From: Nitrososphaerota archaeon
GTDB taxonomy: Archaea > Thermoproteota > Nitrososphaeria > Nitrososphaerales > UBA183
Length of the DNA stretch: 64,000 nt
Assembly: GCA_029784795.1 (NCBI GenBank)
Contig: JAFMAW010000001.1
Location: 89,370 to 153,369 of the forward strand
Direction: 5' to 3'
Program-made: the position numbers and the translations under genes
Shown: positions 32,642 through 39,526 of the stretch, in pieces
Position numbering within the stretch: position 1 is the first letter of the stretch
Layout of the letters: every line of letters starts with the position of its first letter
Notes under the pieces: model-generated
Seen by the model: only the letters and a program-made list of their open reading frames with translations
What the model was told of the DNA's origin: nothing
The model's database searches: none

Positions 32642-33265
32642 CTACGGGGCTATCGATGGGACAGAGACCAGAGGCGCCGCGGCGGCCGCTATGACCGCGA
32701 AGACGGCCAGGGAGAGGAGGACGTTCACGAAGAACCTCCTGCCTGACATGAAAGCGCCCAGCATCCCAGCGCCCAGGGCTGTCAGCGCGGCTGACCCGTA
32801 GACGAGGGCCCCCGACCCTCCTGCAGAGGCGCCAAGACCCAGGCTCCCGACCACGGGGCCCAGAGCGGTCAGCATCCCCATCACCGCCCCGAGCACCGCA
32901 GACGTCACCAGGCTCCTGAACCTCATCACCTTCTGCTCCAGCGCCTCGCTCTCTCTGGTCCTGATCCACCGTTCGAGGGTGAGGGCGAGGGACTCGCCGC
33001 TCTTCCCTACGATGGGTGCGCTGCTCCTGGGCGCGGCGACTACGAGAGACGCCAGCATCGAGACCTCGTCGCCGCCGTCTTCAACCAAAGGGAGCAGGGC
33101 CCGGCTGAGAGGAAATCCCAGCAGGAGCAGCCTCGCTCCTTCTCTACCAAGCGGCCCGGCCCTGCACAGCTCCTCCACGGCGGACCTCGCGAGGCCCTTC
33201 CCTTCCCCGGCCGACTTCAGCGCCCTGCCCAGGGAGTGCATCGCGTCGAGTTCCGCGCTCATCAA
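32642..33265 (-). CDS. TadC-like type II/IV secretion membrane platform protein
   Basis: The 207-residue protein has an N-terminal helical T2SF-like domain (VEDGGDEVSMLASLVVAAP, then LALTLERWIRTRE) followed by three or four membrane helices at residues 120-205. It is half the size of GspF but matches the TadB/TadC split pair. The start overlaps the stop of the TadB-like gene. It would anchor the assembly ATPase to the membrane and extract pilins. Confidence 0.75.
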   Translation of the reverse strand: MMSAELDAMHSLGRALKSAGEGKGLARSAVEELCRAGPLGREGARLLLLGFPLSRALLPLVEDGGDEVSMLASLVVAAPRSSAPIVGKSGESLALTLERWIRTRESEALEQKVMRFRSLVTSAVLGAVMGMLTALGPVVGSLGLGASAGGSGALVYGSAALTALGAGMLGAFMSGRRFFVNVLLSLAVFAVIAAAAAPLVSVPSIAP

Positions 33266-33957
33266 CCGGGCCCCCCGGGGGCGCCGAGATGGAACGCCAG
33301 GTCCAGGACGGCCAGCTCGACGGCCGCCAGCTCCGTGAGCCTCACGGCGCCGTAGGAGTGGGAAAGGACCGCGTACAGGAGCAGCATGATCGGGGTGAAG
33401 AACGACACGGTCATGATCATAGGCACCTTGGTCTCCCTGCTCAGCGCTGCTGACCCGGCCAGTCCGCGCGCCTCCTCGTCGTCCGGGTCCGGCCCGCTCT
33501 TCCTGGGCTCGGCCAGCCCTCTCAGCGCAGCCGCCACCGCGTAGGACGCGAGCGACCCTGACGCGGCTCCGACTGACCTCGCGACGCTTCCGCCCAGCAG
33601 GATCATCTTCGAAGCGCGCGCCACCGCGGCGGCAACGTCACGGTCCCTGGGACGCAGGAGGAGGACTGACCTCGACCTGGAGCGGGTCACCTCCAGCAGT
33701 GCCTTCGACGACGAGGCGAGCAGCACCGCCTCCTTCGCCTGGCGAACCCGTTCCCTGTCGAGCAGGCGCCTCGGAGTGGTAACCACGATGTAGAAGACGG
33801 CCGCGGCCACTATGGTCAGGACCAGCATGCTGGCGCCTCCCAGGGCGTCCCCGAAGGCGAGGTCTGCCAGGAGCCATGACGCGGACGAAGCGGCGAGGCC
33901 CACCGCCATGACCCTCCAGGCGGAGAGCCCGAAGTGGTCCAGGGACGCGAACTTCAA
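33262..33957 (-). CDS. TadB-like type II/IV secretion membrane platform protein
   Basis: A 231-residue protein with two N-terminal membrane helices (about residues 13-60), a cytoplasmic helical domain (about 65-165, KMILLGGSVARSVGAASGSL), and two C-terminal helices (about 175-215). This is the TadB layout of paired platform proteins. It starts with TTG overlapping the TadA-like gene end and ends overlapping the TadC-like gene, so the three are translationally coupled. Confidence 0.75.
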   Translation of the reverse strand: MKFASLDHFGLSAWRVMAVGLAASSASWLLADLAFGDALGGASMLVLTIVAAAVFYIVVTTPRRLLDRERVRQAKEAVLLASSSKALLEVTRSRSRSVLLLRPRDRDVAAAVARASKMILLGGSVARSVGAASGSLASYAVAAALRGLAEPRKSGPDPDDEEARGLAGSAALSRETKVPMIMTVSFFTPIMLLLYAVLSHSYGAVRLTELAAVELAVLDLAFHLGAPGGPG

Positions 33958-35429
33958 CCCGGGCAGCCGCCCCGGGCGATCCTGGCCGAAGCCAGGGAGA
34001 CCTTCGTGCCGAGCATCTCGGACAGCACCCCCTCGGGAGGGCGCGGCCAGCCTGGTCCGGCGACGTTTCTCAGCCTGTGGTCGCGGTCTCGCATGTAGAT
34101 CTCCTTGATTCTGGGCGACCCGCCGTCCTGGGTGACCTCTGCCACCCTGTGCACGTACCTTTCTTGCCTCAGCCTGTCTGGCCTGGCCATCTGGACGAGC
34201 ATCCCAAGGTCCAGCAGGCTCTGTTCGGCGACGTGGTGCATCGTCAGCCAGCGCCTCACCGCCTGCTCTATGGTGGAGGCGTGGAAAGTCTGGACCCCCC
34301 TCGCCCCCGAGGCCAGCGCCTGGAAGAACGCCCTGCTGTGCTCCTCCGACTGGATCTCGCTCAGGATGACGATGTCTGGAGACCTATGCAGCGCCTTCAC
34401 TATCTCGGACTCCTTGGTCCGCCCGGACCCCTCCCCCCGGTCGTAGGGGTCGACCTTCACCTTCATCTGGTGGTACCCGTCGGCGAGCATGTCCCTGGTC
34501 TCCACCGCGTCCTCGATGTAGAGCCGCCGGAGCCTTCTGTCCACCTGCTCGTCGAGGGCGTTGAGAAGCGTGGTCTTTCCTGTCCCTGTCTCGCCCACTA
34601 TCGTGACGTTCCCCCCTGACTCCAGCCACCCCACCAGGAGAGAGGCAGCCTCCTCGGATATCAGGCCCAGCCCTATCAGCTGGGGGAGGGTGAGCGTGGA
34701 GACGTTCAGCCTCCGCACGTCCAGGGCGAACCGGTTGACCGCAACAGGCTCGAGGTCGACGGAGACCCTGAGCACCGCGTCCCCGATCACGAGGTCGTTC
34801 TTCAGGGACGGGGTCCGAAAGTCGAGGGTGTAGCCGCTGAACGTGTCAAGGTGGGTCTCGATGGCTTTCCTCTCCCTTTCTGTGAGGACGATCCCTGACT
34901 CGCACCTTCCGACGGCCACGTGGTCCAGGTACACCGGGGTCGACTCGGAGTCGACGTAGAACTCGGTCACCTTCGGGTCCTTGGCCAACGCAAGTATCCT
35001 CGAAAGGCCGACCGCCTCGTATGCCGCCAGCTCTGAGAGGTCCCTGATCCGGTGCCGGATCCCAGCCGCGGCGAGCCTCCTGGCCGACGCCTGCGCCAGG
35101 ACGTCGATGAGCCGGGCGAAGGTGAGCGGTTCGACCTCGCTCGGGTCCAGGTCGTCTGACGCTCCCTGCACCGCCTCCCTGAGGGTCAAGACCATCCTTG
35201 GCGGGAGCGTGCATCCGACTTCGTAGAACGGCGTCGCCCCGCCTTCGGTCACCCTATAGGTGAAAGGGAAAGACCCCGCGTCGGGCGCGTCCCGCCACTC
35301 TGGCCTCTCGAAAAGCTCCACCAGCAGGGGGGATGGCTCCGCGGCAGGGACGGGCTTGCGGACCGCCTTAAGGAAAGATCTCGTGAGCCTCGACTCCACA
35401 GGTCCTCGATTGGATGTGTCCCGGCGCAA
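33954..35429 (-). CDS. TadA/VirB11-type secretion ATPase
   Basis: A hexameric assembly ATPase of about 491 residues. Walker A GETGTGKTT lies at about residues 279-287; further motifs are RLRRLYIEDAVETRD (Asp box), DIVILSEIQSEEHSRAFFQA (Walker B region) and GVQTFHASTIEQAVRR (His box). It powers pilus assembly or secretion. Two TTG starts are possible (35441 and 35429); the second fits the shared TATA box at 35450-35458 as a leaderless start. Confidence 0.9.
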   Translation of the reverse strand: MRRDTSNRGPVESRLTRSFLKAVRKPVPAAEPSPLLVELFERPEWRDAPDAGSFPFTYRVTEGGATPFYEVGCTLPPRMVLTLREAVQGASDDLDPSEVEPLTFARLIDVLAQASARRLAAAGIRHRIRDLSELAAYEAVGLSRILALAKDPKVTEFYVDSESTPVYLDHVAVGRCESGIVLTERERKAIETHLDTFSGYTLDFRTPSLKNDLVIGDAVLRVSVDLEPVAVNRFALDVRRLNVSTLTLPQLIGLGLISEEAASLLVGWLESGGNVTIVGETGTGKTTLLNALDEQVDRRLRRLYIEDAVETRDMLADGYHQMKVKVDPYDRGEGSGRTKESEIVKALHRSPDIVILSEIQSEEHSRAFFQALASGARGVQTFHASTIEQAVRRWLTMHHVAEQSLLDLGMLVQMARPDRLRQERYVHRVAEVTQDGGSPRIKEIYMRDRDHRLRNVAGPGWPRPPEGVLSEMLGTKVSLASARIARGGCPG

Positions 35430-35449
35430 TAAAACGGGCAAGGTTGCCC

Positions 35450-35458
35450 GTTAAATCC
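35450..35458. promoter_or_regulatory. Bidirectional TATA box of the pilus locus
   Basis: GTTAAATCC is centred 26 bases upstream of the ATG at 35479 on the plus strand. On the minus strand it is about the same distance from a TTG at 35429. The two arms of the pilus locus are therefore probably expressed together from one central box. Confidence 0.5.
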
Positions 35459-35478
35459 TCTCGGCAGCTGTTCTGCCG

Positions 35479-35838
35479 ATGGTCGAACTCTTCGAGTATT
35501 GCCTCGTCGTCATGGTGTCTTCCCTCTTCGTCGCAGGCTCCGTCGCCACCTACGGTTCCTTCTCCGAGTTCGTCTCTGGGGCCCAGTTCAAGGCTGCGTC
35601 CTCGGCCGTCTCCGCCCTGGCCATGGAAGCCCAGGTCAACGGCTCCGCCAGGTCCGCCCTGGCCCTCCCTCCCTCCATCATCGGCTGCCATGAGGGGGTC
35701 CTGACGGTGACCTCTGGGAGCCGGGTCGCAGTGGATGACCTCTCCACGTCGTGCAGCTTCAGTGTCGCCGTCTCCGGTGGGCCGCACGAGGTCATCTTCA
35801 GCAGGAACGGATCCGCGCTCGACCTGGAGGTGGAGTGA
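35479..35838 (+). CDS. Pilin-like membrane-anchored protein
   Basis: The 119-residue protein starts with one hydrophobic helix (LFEYCLVVMVSSLFVAGSVA, residues 4-23) followed by a beta-rich extracellular-type domain with two Cys (GCHEGVL, TSCSFSV) that may form a disulfide. A helix with mostly polar C-terminal domain fits a minor pilin. It is the first gene of the rightward arm of the pilus locus. There is no classical Gly-cleavage site, so processing is uncertain. Confidence 0.6.
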   Translation: MVELFEYCLVVMVSSLFVAGSVATYGSFSEFVSGAQFKAASSAVSALAMEAQVNGSARSALALPPSIIGCHEGVLTVTSGSRVAVDDLSTSCSFSVAVSGGPHEVIFSRNGSALDLEVE

Positions 35839-36217
35839 CTCGCCCGCTTCGAGCATCGCCGCCCAGGGGTCCTGGGGGGCGTACCTGGCGGCGGCGGCCG
35901 CCCTGCTCCTGGTCCTCACCCCCGTCGTCTCGGCAGCGGCCGCTGCTTCGCGCGAGGGCGCGGACTGGCGCTACGCCGACGGCGTCAAGGCTGTCTTCAA
36001 CTCGCTGTCACCGGGGGTGAGCGTCAGGTTCTCCTACGGCGCTTCGCCTTCTGCTGACGAAATCATACTGGCAGGGGACTCGGTGAAGATCTACGACGGC
36101 CATGGCTTCATCTCCTTCGGGACGAGCCATCTGCTGCCTGCTATGCCCCTGCAGCCGACCGTCTCATACACGGCCCGGCTCGTCGGGGGACAGGTGGAGG
36201 TGAGCAGGGTCGTCTGA
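35835..36217 (+). CDS. Pilin-like protein with unclear start or frameshift
   Basis: The frame ending at 36217 encodes a strong membrane helix (YLAAAAALLLVLTPVVSAAA) and a beta-rich domain (VSVRFSYGASPSADEIIL, KIYDGHGFISFGTSH). It has no canonical start close to the helix; the nearest ATG in frame (35735) lies deep inside the preceding gene. A GTG at 35835 overlapping the previous stop, the arrangement used by other genes here, is in a different frame. It would join after one extra G in the G6 run near 35874-35879. A single-base deletion, sequencing error or non-canonical start is therefore likely. Confidence 0.45.
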
Positions 36218-36245
36218 GGTAGAGACGTACATCGACGTCGCCGTC

Positions 36246-36317
36246 ATGTACGCCGTCCTGATCTCCATGGCCCTCCTGGCCCTGGCGGTCCTCCTCCCGG
36301 AGCTCTTCCCGGTTTGA
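36246..36317 (+). CDS. Small hydrophobic ORF in the pilus arm
   Basis: From ATG 36246 this encodes 23 residues, almost entirely one hydrophobic helix (YAVLISMALLALAVLLPELF). The open frame continues ten codons further upstream without a canonical start (EVETYIDVAV), resembling the KYVDIAVAVL start of the next protein. Its TGA overlaps the TTG start of the next gene, suggesting translational coupling. It is either a tiny pilin-like membrane peptide or a piece of a disrupted gene. Confidence 0.35.
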   Translation: MYAVLISMALLALAVLLPELFPV

Positions 36318-36676
36318 AGTACGTCGACATCGCCGTCGCTGTCCTCGTGGGCGCGTCGGCTATCACCGGCATCCTCCTCTGGACGCCCGGGACCGGCGAC
36401 CTTCAGGCCCGCGAGCTGGCTACGAAGGCAGAGCTCAGGGAAATCGTCTCGGGGCTCATCCAGGCGAAGGGGATGGGCTGGTTCCTGAGCACTCCCCCCA
36501 GCGCCGTCTGCTCCTACTTCGCCGACCTGTCGAACTCCACGGTTCACCTGCTCGCCACGGTGAACGGGACGACGTGCGGGGGCGCCCCTCCGGTCGACGC
36601 CGTCCGCGCGTCCATCTCATTCCGTCTCGTCAGCCTCAAGGTGGACGTCGAAGCATGGTCAGGCGCCGTGCCGTAG
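36314..36676 (+). CDS. Pilin-like membrane-anchored protein
   Basis: A 120-residue protein with an N-terminal helix (YVDIAVAVLVGASAITGILLW, residues 3-23) and an extracellular-type domain with two Cys (SAVCSYF, GTTCGGA) plus several NxS/T sequons (SNSTV, VNGTT). The size and single-helix layout fit a minor pilin. The TTG start overlaps the previous stop codon; its end overlaps the next gene by 22 bases. Confidence 0.55.
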   Translation: MKYVDIAVAVLVGASAITGILLWTPGTGDLQARELATKAELREIVSGLIQAKGMGWFLSTPPSAVCSYFADLSNSTVHLLATVNGTTCGGAPPVDAVRASISFRLVSLKVDVEAWSGAVP

Positions 36677-37464
36677 GCGCGACCATGGTGGCGGCGGTCG
36701 TCTTCGCCGCCCTGCTGGTCTGCGACCTCGCGGTGTACGTGGCTGCGCAGGACAGGGCGGTGCTCTACTCCGAGGCCGACGCCTCTGACGCCATGCATCA
36801 GCGCTTCCTGGTCCTGGAGGCTGTCGAAGGGGCCGACGTCCTCTACGGGGCAGGTGCCCTGCTCGCCTCCTCCGCCTTCCAGTGCCCCAGCGCCGCGTCT
36901 GCGATAGCCCTGGACATCGGGGGGCTGTCTGGTTCACAGGCGGCCGGAGGCCTCGGCGTTTCGGTCCGGGCCGGCCTCGGAGGGGCAGGGTACGAGGTGG
37001 ACAACCTCACGGCCCTCGCCCCGTTCGAAGGATCTGTCCCAGGCGAGCTCGACATCGTCTTGCACTACGCCGCCTCGGGGACCGACGGGCCAGGGATTGA
37101 CTTCACCAAGAGCGAAGTGCACTACGTCCACCTCGGCCTGCGGCTTCAGGACGCGGTCTCCAGCTGCGAGGCGGCCGCGGCCGCCGTCGCGCAGGCGCTC
37201 TCCCGCCCGGCGGGGAACTGCTCTTCGGCGTCTCTGGGCGCAGAGGTGGTCGGGGCGATCCGGAGCCAGGCCCGCTTGGCGTCGGAGGAAGGGTTCGCCC
37301 TCTCGGCCTCCTATTCGGTCGCCGCAGCCTCGGCGTGCTCGGTGAGCTACGACCTCCAGCTGGTCCAGAACGATGTCAGGGGGATATCCTCGACCTTCGC
37401 GGTGAGGTTCTATGAGCAGGGCGTCGTCACAGTCTCTTCGCCAGCTCCGCGAGCGCAGGGGTGA
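36655..37464 (+). CDS. Large pilin-like membrane-anchored protein
   Basis: From ATG 36655 the protein has 269 residues. A basic start (VRRRAVGA) is followed by a helix (TMVAAVVFAALLVCDLAVYV, residues 10-29) and a large extracellular-type domain with repeated acidic/Ala segments, Cys residues and a YEQGVVTVS end. The Arg-rich leader ending in Gly-Ala before the helix could be a class III cleavage site. It is the last gene of the rightward arm, and its end overlaps the TFB gene by 38 bases, convergently. A longer frame from 36574 lies inside the previous gene and is rejected. Confidence 0.6.
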   Translation: MVRRRAVGATMVAAVVFAALLVCDLAVYVAAQDRAVLYSEADASDAMHQRFLVLEAVEGADVLYGAGALLASSAFQCPSAASAIALDIGGLSGSQAAGGLGVSVRAGLGGAGYEVDNLTALAPFEGSVPGELDIVLHYAASGTDGPGIDFTKSEVHYVHLGLRLQDAVSSCEAAAAAVAQALSRPAGNCSSASLGAEVVGAIRSQARLASEEGFALSASYSVAAASACSVSYDLQLVQNDVRGISSTFAVRFYEQGVVTVSSPAPRAQG

Positions 37465-38377
37465 AGAACATGGCGCACTGCTCCCTGATGGTGTACTCCG
37501 ACGTCCCCGCGCAGTCAGCCATCTCCCTCTGGGTCACCCGTCTTCCCCTCGACTCGGCCATCGACAGGGCCACCTCAGCGGAGTACACCGCCGCTGCCGC
37601 AAGGGCGCACGGCCTCCTCCCTGCCATGGCGACCCTGTCGGAGCTCGATAGCAGGTCGAGTGCGAGTGACCGGACCGCGTTGAAGTAGGCTGCCTTCCCT
37701 GCTCCGGCCTTCGCGAGCTTCGAGTCAAGGTTCGGATTCATGGACAGCCTTCCGAGGACCCTCGTCAGGTAGTCCTCGGGGCCCTTGGCGAACGTCCTCA
37801 CAGGGGAGTCCAGGCTGAGCTGGATGATGGACGACGTGGTCACCCTCCTCCCCAGGACGGCGTGGGCGGCGAGTATCTCACCCACGTTCGAAGAGGTCAC
37901 CCCATCGATCCTGCATGCTGCCACCAGCGAGTATGCCGACACCTCGGCGACGGTCATCCTCCTCTTGGTGCGGGCCGACCCCAGGACTTTCCTCGCTATC
38001 GCCGCGGCCTGAAGGCTGATGAACTTCGGGAGGGCGAGCTTCTCTGACACCCTCTCGATCATCTTCGCGCACTCCGTATCCTGTCCCTTCTCCCTCCCCG
38101 TGAAGTCTGACACCGTCTTCAGATACCCGTAGTTCCTGCTCGAGCCAGTGATCCCCTTGGTCGCGCGCTCGACCTTCGTCCCCCACAAGGTCCCCATGAA
38201 GCTCCCCAGGGGCTGCGGGCCGTAGCGCTGATCCGGCTGCGAGCCGGTCGCTGTGCAGGTCGCCGCCTTCTCTTTCACCACCCCGCAGCTCGGGCAGGCG
38301 AGCTCGTCCCCGGCGTCCAGCAGCGGCACTGAGCAGTCGGGGCACGACTGAGTTTCAAGAGACTGCATGTGTTCCAC
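37427..38377 (-). CDS. tfb: Divergent TFB (TFIIB-like) transcription initiation factor
   Basis: A 316-residue TFB. The zinc ribbon has C12, C15, C28 and C31 (SCPDCSV, ACPSCGVV). Two cyclin repeats follow: about residues 110-200 (FISLQAAAIARKVLGSARTK...) and about 205-310 (AYFNAVRSLALDLLSSSDRV...). The segment after the ribbon (TGSQPDQRYGPQPLGSFMGT) keeps the B-linker length but only partly resembles the usual B-reader. It probably recruits RNA polymerase to a subset of promoters. Multiple TFBs are normal in archaea; the position against the pilus arm suggests, but does not prove, a link to pilus expression. Confidence 0.86.
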   Translation of the reverse strand: MEHMQSLETQSCPDCSVPLLDAGDELACPSCGVVKEKAATCTATGSQPDQRYGPQPLGSFMGTLWGTKVERATKGITGSSRNYGYLKTVSDFTGREKGQDTECAKMIERVSEKLALPKFISLQAAAIARKVLGSARTKRRMTVAEVSAYSLVAACRIDGVTSSNVGEILAAHAVLGRRVTTSSIIQLSLDSPVRTFAKGPEDYLTRVLGRLSMNPNLDSKLAKAGAGKAAYFNAVRSLALDLLSSSDRVAMAGRRPCALAAAAVYSAEVALSMAESRGRRVTQREMADCAGTSEYTIREQCAMFFTPALAELAKRL

Positions 38378-38530
38378 CGGAGGACTGGCGGCATCTCGCC
38401 GAAGGGGCGCCGAAGTCAGTTGGGAGGGCGCCCGAGGACGTCGGGGCGGAGCGGGGCCGCGCGGAGAGGGACTCGCGCTCCGAAACTGGCCACAGAACGG
38501 TTAAAATCGCAAGCCCCGGCGGAACCACCG

Positions 38531-39481
38531 ATGACCAGGATCCAAGGGCTGGAGAAGGTCCGGGACTATCACGTCTCCGCCTCCCCCGACCTGGCCTCTC
38601 TGCTGGATGGGATGGGCCAGGGAGGAGGCTTCATGGGGCGGAGCCTCTTCGACGTCGCTTCTACATTCAAGGCCATGTGCTCCAGGGAGGGGTGCACCAA
38701 GTTCCTCTCCTTCCCTGCCGCTATCGTAGCCACGGGCCTCAGGGGGGTCCTGATCGACCTGGTGAAGGCGGGGCTGGTGGACGCGATAATCACGACCTGC
38801 GGCACCCTGGACCACGACATAGCCCGGACCCTCGGGGACTACTACGTCGGGAGCTTCGACATGGACGACGCACGTTTGAAGAAGGCCGGCTATCACCGGC
38901 TGGGGAACGTCCTGGTCCCGCTGGAGGACTACGGCCCGCTGATCGAGAGGCGGATGCAGCCCCTCCTCGGCCGCGTCTACGACAGGAAGCGGTCTGTCAC
39001 CACCGAGGAGCTCGCCGCAGAGATAGGCAAAGACCTCGCTTCCGAGCGGTCGCTGCTCTACTGGGCGCAGAAGAAGGGGGTGCCTGTCTTCGTCCCTGGG
39101 ATCACCGACGGGGCGGTGGGGAGCCAGGCATGGCTGTTCGCAGAGAGCCACAGGGACTTCCAGCTGGACCTCCTCGGGGACGAGCGCCGCCTCTCTGACA
39201 TGTTCTCGGACGCGAAGGAGACCGGGGCCCTCGTCCTGGGAGGGGGGATCTCAAAGCACCACACGATCTGGTGGGCCCAGTTCAGGGGCGGCCTTGACTG
39301 GGCGTGCTACGTCTCCACGGCCCAGGAGACGGACGGGTCCCTCAGCGGAGCCCGCATCAGGGAGGCGGTGTCCTGGGGGAAGGTGAAGGTCAGCGCGAGG
39401 CAGGCCAGCATCGACGCCGAGGTGACGACGGTCCTCCCTTTCATAGCCTCCTACGCCATGACGAAGCGCGGAAGACGGTAG
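38531..39481 (+). CDS. dhs: Deoxyhypusine synthase
   Basis: Transfers the aminobutyl group of spermidine to a lysine of aIF5A. The 316 residues include GFMGRSLFDVASTFKAM near 38, DAIITTCGTLDHDIARTLG near 85 and the active-site block VLGGGISKHHTIWWAQFRGG near residue 238, with the nucleophilic Lys before the two His, then QETDGSLSGARIREAVSWGK. ATG 38531 fits a TATA box GGTTAAAATC (38499-38508) as a leaderless start. The upstream extension to 38369 is low complexity. Confidence 0.94.
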   Translation: MTRIQGLEKVRDYHVSASPDLASLLDGMGQGGGFMGRSLFDVASTFKAMCSREGCTKFLSFPAAIVATGLRGVLIDLVKAGLVDAIITTCGTLDHDIARTLGDYYVGSFDMDDARLKKAGYHRLGNVLVPLEDYGPLIERRMQPLLGRVYDRKRSVTTEELAAEIGKDLASERSLLYWAQKKGVPVFVPGITDGAVGSQAWLFAESHRDFQLDLLGDERRLSDMFSDAKETGALVLGGGISKHHTIWWAQFRGGLDWACYVSTAQETDGSLSGARIREAVSWGKVKVSARQASIDAEVTTVLPFIASYAMTKRGRR

Positions 39482-39526
39482 CGCCCTCAATTCTTTTAAA
39501 GGGAACTTCAAAGGCGCACCGTTCGA

